NCBI GenBank assembly: GCA_034769895.1
Contig: CM068373.1
Location: forward strand, 281,261,879-281,325,878
Source of the DNA: Magicicada septendecula
Taxonomy: Eukaryota; Arthropoda; Insecta; Hemiptera; Cicadidae
Length of the DNA: 64,000 nt
Direction: 5' to 3'
Position numbers and translations under genes: made by a program
Shown: piece by piece, positions 56,233 through 64,000 of the stretch
Position numbering within the stretch: position 1 is the stretch's first letter
Layout: every line of letters starts with the position of its first letter
Notes under the pieces: generated by a model
Database searches by the model: none
The model's input: only the letters and a program-made list of their open reading frames with translations
What the model was told of the DNA's origin: nothing

Positions 56233-57050
56233 TAGTAGCAGTAGACTTCCTGGGCCCATTTCCGAGAGCTATTCACGGGGGTACGAAGCACATACTTGTA
56301 TGTATAGATGTGTTCACCAAGGCAGTTCGACTCTACGCTATTCGAAGACCTACCACAAAAAGTGTACTGAATGTCATACTACGAAAATATGTACCGAAGT
56401 ATGGTCAAATCAAAAAGATATTGAGTGACCAAGGTAAACAATTTCAAAATAAAGCATGGACGGAAACGCTAACTCATCACGGCATACAACCAGTGTTAAC
56501 GTCAATACGACATCCACAAGGAAACCTTGCTGAGAGGGTAAATAAAGAGTTGGGAAAACATTTACGCATCTACTGTAATGAACAACATAATCGATGGGCA
56601 GAGTACTTATCATTTTTTGAACAAGCTATAAATGCTACATACAGTGAAGCTACGGGATATACACCGGTGGAACTGGAAACAAATAAGAAACCCAATAGAT
56701 TCTGATCGAGAAACATTGACAAACCTCCAAACCAAAATCTACAAATTCCATTAAGTCACAAGTACGACAATGCGAAGAAGAGGATGGAAAAACTTGGAGA
56801 AAAGAGGATCGAGAGGTTCAACAGAACGCACAAACTCATCACATTCCATGAAGGAGTGAGTGTGCTACTAAGAAGTAATCCAGTGGGAAAACGAATCGAC
56901 AATACAGCAAAGAAACTATTCAGACTGTACGAGGGACCCTACTTATTACAAAGGAGGAAAGGACGACACACATTTATCGTCTACGATCCAACAAGAAACA
57001 AGATCATTGGAAAGTACCATGCATCAGCATTCCGTAAATTCTATGGATAA
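56233..57050 (+). pseudogene. pol: Gypsy C integrase core and C-terminus
   Basis: Resumes with VAVDFLGPFPRAIHGG (first catalytic Asp), ILVCIDVFTKAVRLY, KKILSDQGKQFQNK (second Asp) and HPQGNLAERVNKEL (Glu). The C-terminal domain has RLYEGPYLLQRRKGRHTF, a GPY/F motif, and ends KYHASAFRKFYG. One in-frame TGA at 56703-56705 lies between core and C-terminal domain. The C-terminal domain closely resembles the fragment in element F (FRLFNGPYKLRERVGRNTF). Confidence 0.88.
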
Positions 57051-57224
57051 AGGAATTAATAAATAGTCAATTTATAAGTACATGGAAGGGACGTAATCCA
57101 CCCAGGGAAAATGAAAAATTTTAAGAACCCTTATAACCACTAATTGTGAGTTGTAAAAAATAATTTAAATAAAGAATTTCTGAGTAAGGAAATAAAATTT
57201 GAATAAAATTCAAATTTTATTTTA

Positions 57225-57235
57225 CCCAGCAGGGG
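57225..57235 (+). other. Polypurine tract of C
   Basis: CCAGCAGGGG lies directly before the LTR start AGCAACGATACG. Confidence 0.6.
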
Positions 57236-59363
57236 AGCAACGATACGTTTAGCATAAGTATATGTATCAACCCCTGACTGAGGTATGATAACATATGTAT
57301 AGACGTATGAAATATGTAAGATGTACATATTAAAAATAGTATAATAAATATACGTCAGATATAAGAAAGAATGTAATAAATATAAGCAGTATTTAAATTT
57401 AAATAAATCAAATATTGTACGTAAGCATGTATATGGAAGCATATGACTTCGTTGGTTTTTAAATGTAACGAAGGGGAGCAATTAACACGCAGAGACCGGC
57501 AGCGGTGACGTCAGAACGACATACGGTCGCCTGTGTAGCAGTCTGCGTGTGTGTGTATGTGTACATGTGTAAATAACAGACAGGTTAAATTATGCAAACG
57601 AGGGTGGAAGATTTCACACAGTTTTTTAAGGATTGTTCGTGAACCAAAAGTCACTCGAATCAGCGACATATGTGAATACATAGCTGACGCCTGGCGCTTC
57701 AATTTGGCGTTAAGTGGTCATTAATCGTGGGAACGGTTCAGACACCGTGTGAAAGTTTGTCATAGCAGCCATAATTTGCACAGCGTAACATCCAAAATTT
57801 GCATAGACAAGGTTTAATATTATACCTAACCATTGGTGTAATAATATTTATAAAAAAGTGTGCGCTTCATAGAAATACGCGTAGGTTGAAAGTGATGATG
57901 AAACCGACGCGCCGGCCAGTCCAAAGTTGTCAGAAACAGTTTCCAACAGGAATTGCAACGGGCAGCAGTATAAAACCCCAGCGAGCGGCACACACTATCT
58001 CACTATCTCACATAATAGTAAGAGGAATCCACTCATCTCAACAACGTAAAATTTACAAAGTTGTAGTAATGTTTTGAACAGTAGTCAATATACTGAAGTG
58101 CGATGGAACCAGCAGTACGTCGGTGCAGTTATTAAAAAACGAGTGATTTAAATAAAAGACTGTATTAATGAAGCTACAAGAGTCATAACTACGTAGAACT
58201 TCTAGACAGCTACGAGGGACAAGAAAGAAGAGGAGAGGAACTAGACATCTACGAGAGGACGCAGGGACAACACATGCGTCTACATCCAGCCGTTCATCAT
58301 CAAGACTAAAGGTCCACGTCAGAACTCAGCATCCGGGAGACGGAGCGAGGAATTCAACGATGTAGAGACAAGAGGAGCTGATACCGAAGAGGATCAACAA
58401 ACTCGAGAGTCCAGCTGACGGTAACAACAAATTTAAATGGGTGCAGAAAAATGCAGGTGGACTCGAACACTTATTTAATATTATAAATGACCCTGAAGTC
58501 TATTACCAAAAGCTAATTTCCATATCCAAGTTTACAAGAACATTAATATATTTTTTTAACTTAAAGAATGAATAAATAATTGTTAAATATATAAATGAGA
58601 ATAGAGAATATCATAGTAGTAATCTCATAATTGAATGGTCAAGAAAGAACCATAGTTTATTATATTTTGTAATTAATTAGATGAATAAATTTTAAATATG
58701 AGATTTACGTAATGGTTAATTAATTGAGACATTAAAATTAGAAAATTAACGAAAATAAGGTTCTCTATTAATATTTTAATTAATATTTGAATTAATTAAA
58801 AGTTTCATTTACGTGGTATACATGGAAAACCACACTTGTAAAGACTAGATCAATATTTAAATGTTATACGTATTAATTACGTTTCCTATTATATTTATAT
58901 GTGTTATATGTATATGTCTGTGTACTATTTCAGGTCATATATAATGTATGTGTGTATACACTATGTCTTAGAAGTATAAGAAATCAGAGTTAAACACATT
59001 ATGAGTATATTATATTCGGGTTGAATATAAGGGTTCATATAACAAGAAACCCACATTGAACAATTTAAATAACATGACAATTTGCGATTTTTGAATAAAT
59101 CAAATGAATATGCTTTTCTTGAAACAGTCGTACTAATTTCACAACCAGTACTCAATCCTCTGTACTCTTTACTTGTAAATTAAAACTTATAACGTTATTC
59201 ACGCGCTTATCCACACTCAATCAACGACCAAAGCCTGCGACCCAGCCGGGGAACATCAAGGTAAATACTGCTGAAGAAAAGTATACCTCCGAGATGTGGG
59301 TAAGTGCGCGCATACGAGTAAGTGCGTATGTGTAAAAAATAAGTGTATAAAAATAACGTTGTA
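57236..59363 (+). repeat. 3' LTR of C (complete)
   Basis: 2,128 bp, starting AGCAACGATACG and ending AACGTTGTA, next to a short AT run and then element F. The termini are not the usual TG...CA. It retains the U3 region missing from the 5' copy. Confidence 0.88.
57969..58004 (+). promoter_or_regulatory. Core promoter in LTR C
   Basis: TATAAAA at 57969-57975 is followed about 33 bp downstream by an insect-style initiator, TCACT (58000-58004). This spacing fits RNA polymerase II start selection. The matching region is deleted from the 5' LTR. Confidence 0.55.
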
Positions 59364-59369
59364 ATATAT

Positions 59370-60426
59370 TGCAAGATAACAGGTTATAGCCCAGACCAGA
59401 CTTAAAGAAAAGAATGCACAAATAGTGAAATTTTATACATTTATTGTCCTTTCTTTTACACACTTTTATATTAAAATGTTCTTTCGTTATTTGACACAAA
59501 ATTAATTTATTGTAGTTTAAAAATCTGCTTGAAAATATCTTTAAATAAATGTTCTCTTTATTTAAACAGCGCTGTAAATGTTTAACTGTTCGAAGTCTCC
59601 TTTAAACAAAATTATATTTTAAATGAAAGTTCTTTTACTTTACACTTTAAAGTTTTATAATTTGATAACAAATTTATTTAAATTTGGCTTCCCTGTTTTG
59701 TTGTCTTTATTGTCCTCCCGGTCGACGATCTCGATCCGGCCTCCAGCGATCCGTCGTCTTGGTTCCACTTTCCAGCAACCGCCTCCAGGAATTGCCTTGC
59801 TCTAGGTCTCCGTATCCCAGCCACCACGATCAGCCAAACGAAGCTCAGGATCGGTAGCTGACTATCTCGAACTCCGTGTTGGTTTCCTGCCGACATTCGC
59901 TGTTATCACGACTCTACGGGCGCAAGGACTGCCTGAATTGATGTTGACTGGAATCGATGCCCACCGCGACCGCTTTCGCTGAGTGCTGTATGACGACTTT
60001 CAGAGAGCCCAGTGAAGACTGGCTACTGCTTTTATAATACAGCTTAATGTATACCGCCGCGCTGCCGAATGACGTCACCGCCGATATGCGCGTAGGCGTA
60101 TTTTCTATATACTCTATTATATTCTGGAGCGGCCACGTGCTCGCCGACTTCCTTGTTCTTGAATCCTCTAGAACAGTGCTTTATTACACATGAATAAACT
60201 TCCATAACCTTCTATTTACTACCCACATTACACAACACTTCACTCACATATTAAATTATATCTTCACAGTTTTACATTGTCTTATTACTAGTTTATCCTA
60301 TTAATTTTAATTTTTTATTAATATTATATTATTTCCAAGCATTCATCTATCGTTCTAGGCACTCATAACAGCTGATAATAATTATGCTCTACATTTACCT
60401 ATAATGAGACAGCTTGTCACATTGCA
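59370..60426 (-). repeat. 3' LTR of F
   Basis: 1,057 bp. A minus-strand TATAAAAGCAGTAGCC lies near 60030 and is repeated in the partial LTR near 61230; it is a likely TATA box. GCGCTGCC/GACGTCA motifs lie upstream of it. A purine stretch (GGAGGCTTA, minus) at 60427-60437 is the probable PPT. Confidence 0.85.
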
Positions 60427-60437
60427 TAAGCCTCCAG

Positions 60438-60849
60438 GTTAATAAAAAAAGTTTATTTTCTACGAAAATTAAATTTTTTTTGTTTTATTTTAAGCTTAAA
60501 ACATTCTTCTAATGCAACATTCTAAACAAATAATATAAACCAAAATATAACAAGAAATTTTCACAAACTAAAACGTAATTAATTCTTTATTTCATGTCTT
60601 TCTTAATACTATGCAATGTGGCAACTATATCTATTGGTTTCCATATTATCATTCAGCCAATATACTGTCTATCCATTCATACATTGGGGGTTACTATTAG
60701 CGAGTTGCGTATCAGTAGATGCATTCCATCGTATATGATTATTATTACTATTACTATTATTATTTCACTCAGGGTCATGTGAAATGAATCAGGGTCATGT
60801 GTGATCGAATCCATTTATGGATTCGATCGTTCACGAGGGTAATATTTCC
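60438..60849 (-). other. 3' non-coding region of F
   Basis: AT-rich; contains an ATT-rich run near 60735-60765 and the short repeat CAGGGTCATGTG. No coding frames. Confidence 0.55.
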
Positions 60850-61151
60850 TCAATGATATTTTCCAATTATCTTGTTATGATCTTCATCAACTACGATGAA
60901 AGTATTCCTGCCAACCCGTTCTCTTAGTTTATAAGGACCATTAAACAATCTGAAGAACTTAGCCGAGGTGTTATCTTCAGAACGGACTACAGGATTTGCC
61001 TTCAGAAGGACAATTTCTCCTTCTTGAAACTTCAAAGTTCTATGCGTATCATTGAACACCCGTGCCCGTTGATCAGCCGTCTGCTCTATCCGGGTTTTGG
61101 CTATGTTTTGTTTTATGTGCAACGGTAGCGGTAGGTTCTGGGTCTCTAGTA
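60850..61151 (-). pseudogene. pol: Integrase C-terminal fragment of F
   Basis: The minus frame includes QTADQRARVFNDTHRTLKFQ, EGEIVLLKANPV, then FRLFNGPYKLRERVGRNTFI and NKIIGKYH before a stop. This is the C-terminal domain of a Gypsy integrase with its GPY/F motif, closest here to element C. Upstream codons of the 188-codon open frame (60850-61416) are LTR sequence fused by the deletion, not protein-coding. Confidence 0.8.
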
Positions 61152-61638
61152 GACTGGAATCGATGCTCACCGCGACCGCTTTCGCTGAGTACTGTATGAC
61201 GACTTTCAGAGAGCCCAGAGAAGACTGGCTACTGCTTTTATAATACAGCTTAATGTATACCGCCGCGCTGCCGAATGACGTCACCGCCGATATGCGCGTA
61301 GGCGTATTTTCTATATACTGTACTCTATTATATTCTGGGGCGGCCACGTGCTCGCCGACTTCCTTGTTCTTGGATCTTCTAGAACAATGCTTTATTACAC
61401 ATGAATAAACTTCCATAACCTTCTATTTTCTAATCACATTACACAACACTTCACTCACGTATTAAATTATATCTTCACAGTTTTTACATTGTCTTATTAC
61501 TAGTTTACCCTATTAATTTTAATTTTGTAATAATATTATTTTATTTTCAAGCATTCTTCTAACGTTCTCGACACTCATAACAGCTGATAATAATTATACT
61601 CCACATTTACCTATAATGAGACAGCTTGTCACGTTGCA
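61152..61638 (-). repeat. Partial 5' LTR of F
   Basis: Matches 59946-60426 with few differences. It ends GTTGCA next to the AT run. Confidence 0.85.
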
Positions 61639-61650
61639 ATATATATATAT
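61639..61650. repeat. (AT)6 run between F and E
   Basis: 12 bp of AT that directly touch LTR F (...TTGCA) and LTR E (TGTACTG...). Confidence 0.95.
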
Positions 61651-62910
61651 TGTACTGCTGTTAAAATGCAACACAGTACATAAGAGGAAAATAATAAATT
61701 TTAAAAGAAAAAATATATAAATTTATTAGAATTGGAACATATGTTTGAAAATGTAAACAAAAACATTGTATCGACTCACCCATCAACATAGAGGTAGATG
61801 CCTATATGAGATAAAACAGTATAAAGATATATGTTATGAAAAGAATATATGAAATTTGAAATGAATATTATAATAAGAGGAAATAGTAAGAGAATGATCA
61901 TATTATAAATACAAACTAGAATTCAGAATATTAGAAATAAAATAAATATATTTAATAAGAAGTAGAAAAGTTATATAAGTTTTTAAGAGGTATATGATAA
62001 AAAGATGTAACGAAGGTAGGGAATGATCAATGTGGCAAATATGCAGATTGTTAGAGATTGTTTTTGGAGAGTGATGAAGAAAAAATGTATTAGTCTAATT
62101 TAATACCAAATACTATAAAGATGAAAGAGAGGAATTATGTAAAATGAGTCTAAATTTATATCTAAGGAGAGTAACATGAGTAGTCTAATTTTATATTGAA
62201 TACTACAAAGATGAAACAGAGGAATTATGTAAATAGAGTCTAATTTTTAATTCAATCAGAGTCACATTAAGAATCTTAAATTATAATAACTGTTGTACAT
62301 CATAAAAGTAATGTAACTTGGAAAAGAAAATAAAGCAAAGGAGTTTGAATAGTGATTCCAGAGTTTGATTATAATATTGAGTAAATAAATAATAATACAA
62401 AAAAATATAACAAGATCCTGAATAGAATGACGACAGAAGAGGAAAATCTTGGACTGGAGAAGAGTTTCAATGGCCCTAACGAATAATTAAGTGTTCAAAG
62501 GAGACATCGGTGTTGCAGTAATCTTGGAGAGCGGTATCCAGCAGTAAGAGCAATAAGAGATTCGTGTGAAGAAACAGATTGCCAAGCTGAATATTGCTGT
62601 TGAAGAAAGGTAAACAACAACCAGAAGTGAACCCGTGGCAGCTAGAAGAATTCAGAGACGGTTAAGTTACACTAATACGTTAGTTATTTTTTACATGGTT
62701 AATTACCAAAGTACTACCCATTAACTGAATCTGGGTTGGTTTAAAGAAAAGAAATTAATAGATATAATCGTAAATACGATAAAATAACTAAATAATCATT
62801 AACCCTGAGAAAAAGAGTTTCTTTACATGTACTGGTAAATAAAAAAATATAATAACAATAGGTACAGATTTTTATTACAAAACCTGTAATAAAAAAAATA
62901 AACCAGTAGA
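61651..62910 (+). repeat. Putative 5' LTR of E
   Basis: Starts TGTACTG and ends about AAACCAGTA, nearly inverted ends. It contains two partly repeated stretches (GATGAAAGAGAGGAATTATGT near 62121 and GATGAAACAGAGGAATTATGT near 62211). Confidence 0.6.
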
Positions 62911-62913
62911 AAA

Positions 62914-62931
62914 TGGCGCCCATACGTGAAA
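62914..62931 (+). other. Primer binding site of E (Lys-type)
   Basis: TGGCGCCCATACGTGAAA; the first 9 bases match the tRNA-Lys PBS exactly. Confidence 0.7.
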
Positions 62932-63030
62932 GCAAATATTTTCTTTAAACCAGCACCAAATAACACAATTTTATTAAATTTAATTAGTATAAAAATCTCC
63001 TTGTAATTAAATTAAGTTCAATATTGTAAA

Positions 63031-64000
63031 ATGGCTAACAAACTAGAGCAACGATATGAATTAAGGAGTAATAGTGTTGAAGAGGAAGAAACTGAAATGG
63101 AAATAATAGTAGAGGATGCCCAAGGGGACCAACCAAAGAAACCAAACCAACCAATGGATGCAAATTTCCAGGAGATGATGAGAATTATAATGGAAGGGAA
63201 TAACAAAACCAACGAAAATTTTAAACAAATGAGACTAGATAATGAAAATTTATTAAAACAAAATAATGAGGAATTAAAGGAGACCATTCAACAACAAATA
63301 AATGGGGTGAAGAATAAATTAGACCAGCAAAAGGCTGAAATCAAGTTAATATTACAAAATTGTGAGGAAAGGAACATTAGGCAATCCGCAAAAATGAAAT
63401 TGAATATAGAAACAATGAAAGAAATAATGCGTGATGAAAACCAGTCAATAGAAACAACGATAGAAGATGACATGCAAAGTGTGGAAACATTGAATAAGAT
63501 TACGAAAGAAGTAATAAATGATAACAAAACGGAGATAGAAATAATACCAAACGATCAAAATAGGGAGCAAGTAAGTCATAAAATAGAAGATAATGGAATA
63601 AAGAAGCAAATAATTAAGAAAACAGAAGAAAGAAGAATAACACATCCTAAGAAAATTAAAAATATACGAGAAGAATTGGAGACGATGAATAATGGACTGA
63701 TTAATGTACTTAACATCCTAAGTACTAACTACAGAAGAATAAGTAATTTTAAAGATAATAAAAGGAACTCAATAGAATATTTCAAAGGGAATCACAATAA
63801 AATAGTGAGAAAAAATGTCAGAAAGTCTATAGGTAAATTAAATATCACAGAAATAGAAATGTGTAGCAAACTGTCAGTAATGTCATCAATAATTCAAATA
63901 CCATTAAAATACCTGTTCAATAAAATAAATAGGAAAGTGACTGATGTAATCATAGGTAGAGATGAACATGGAGTATCAAAAGAATGGGAGTACAGGGTGA
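63031..64000 (+). CDS. Gag-like coiled-coil protein of E (3' end outside window)
   Basis: An ATG at 63031 opens a frame without a stop to 64000 (323 codons). It starts MANKLEQRYELRSNSVEEEE. The acidic segment EDAQGDQPKKPNQ nearly matches EDAQGDQPDKSNQ in element B. A coiled coil of Asn/Lys/Glu follows (ENFKQMRLDNENLLKQNNEE). Then REELETMNNGLINVLNI parallels KEEWEMITVGLINVFNL in B. The C-terminal part (LNITEIEMCSKL onward) is not recognised. No zinc knuckle so far. It is a diverged relative of the B protein in a separate LTR family. Several antisense frames here are shadows. Confidence 0.75.
   Translation, partial: MANKLEQRYELRSNSVEEEETEMEIIVEDAQGDQPKKPNQPMDANFQEMMRIIMEGNNKTNENFKQMRLDNENLLKQNNEELKETIQQQINGVKNKLDQQKAEIKLILQNCEERNIRQSAKMKLNIETMKEIMRDENQSIETTIEDDMQSVETLNKITKEVINDNKTEIEIIPNDQNREQVSHKIEDNGIKKQIIKKTEERRITHPKKIKNIREELETMNNGLINVLNILSTNYRRISNFKDNKRNSIEYFKGNHNKIVRKNVRKSIGKLNITEIEMCSKLSVMSSIIQIPLKYLFNKINRKVTDVIIGRDEHGVSKEWEYRV

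Larger units (their letters stand above)
48106..59363 (+). mobile_element. Ty3/Gypsy retrotransposon C
   Basis: LTRs 48106-49238 and 57236-59363 enclose PBS-like sites, gag, PR-RT-RH-IN and a PPT (CAGCAGGGG before 57236). A Tc1/mariner-type transposon (53693-56230) interrupts integrase. AT-run flanks occur on both sides. Many in-frame stops (gag codon 37, the PR active site, RT, IN) and two or more frameshifts make it dead. Its coding style, with coiled-coil Gag and an Asn-rich tail lacking zinc fingers, is like element A. Confidence 0.9.
59370..61638 (-). mobile_element. Gypsy element F, internally deleted
   Basis: Minus orientation. 3' LTR 59370-60426 (TGCAATGTGACAAG...GTTATCTTGCA, TG...CA), a pol remnant, then only the first 487 bp of the 5' LTR (61152-61638). 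One deletion removed the rest of the 5' LTR, the PBS, gag and nearly all pol. Flanks are short AT runs shared with C and E. Confidence 0.85.
61651..64000 (+). mobile_element. LTR element E, left part (runs off window)
   Basis: It begins TGTACTGCTG at an AT run. An LTR-like block of about 1.26 kb is followed by a Lys-type PBS and a Gag-like ORF open to the window edge. No second LTR is visible, so the LTR call rests on position, PBS and terminus. Confidence 0.7.

Overview
The window is AT-rich eukaryotic DNA, most likely from an insect or other arthropod genome. The evidence is Ty3/Gypsy LTR retrotransposons with long LTRs, a Penelope-type GIY-YIG relic, RTE-like LINE tails, Tigger, PIF/Harbinger and Tc1/mariner DNA transposons, and long microsatellites. 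I see no host gene, tRNA, rRNA or CRISPR array. Species cannot be fixed from the sequence.

Layout. Positions 1-6900 are a graveyard of short transposon pieces: a Penelope-like 3' end with a hammerhead-ribozyme motif, an (AAT)n microsatellite, LINE 3' fragments, a 1.6 kb Harbinger-like element with TTA target duplication, a Tigger/pogo relic, and a 155 bp MITE with a related TIR. From 6.9 kb to the right edge the window is a nearly unbroken chain of LTR elements joined through (AT)n runs. In order these are: candidate solo LTR D (6948-10850, minus); Gypsy element A (10861-33420, minus); solo LTR G (33473-35935, minus); a short hammerhead-containing piece (about 36506-36635); tandem element B (36656-48087, minus, LTR-int-LTR-int-LTR); Gypsy element C (48106-59363, plus); internally deleted element F (59370-61638, minus); and element E (61651 to beyond 64000, plus).

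Younger insertions sit inside these. A full Gypsy element N (19620-29247, plus, TSD ACTC) interrupts the gag of A. A solo LTR H (15731-17134, TSD AAAT) interrupts the pol of A. A Tc1/mariner-superfamily transposon (53693-56230, TIRs of about 0.4 kb) interrupts the integrase of C.

The autonomous elements A, C and N encode Gag, protease, reverse transcriptase, RNase H and integrase, all now broken by stops and frameshifts. A and N keep recognisable -1 frameshift signals between gag and pol. B and E carry only a coiled-coil Gag-like ORF and no pol, so they look non-autonomous. Their Lys-type primer binding sites, a Gag N-terminus resembling that of A, and (in B) a 3' hairpin array also found in A suggest an A-like element mobilised them. 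A, B and C also share duplicated primer-binding-site/LTR-end junctions.
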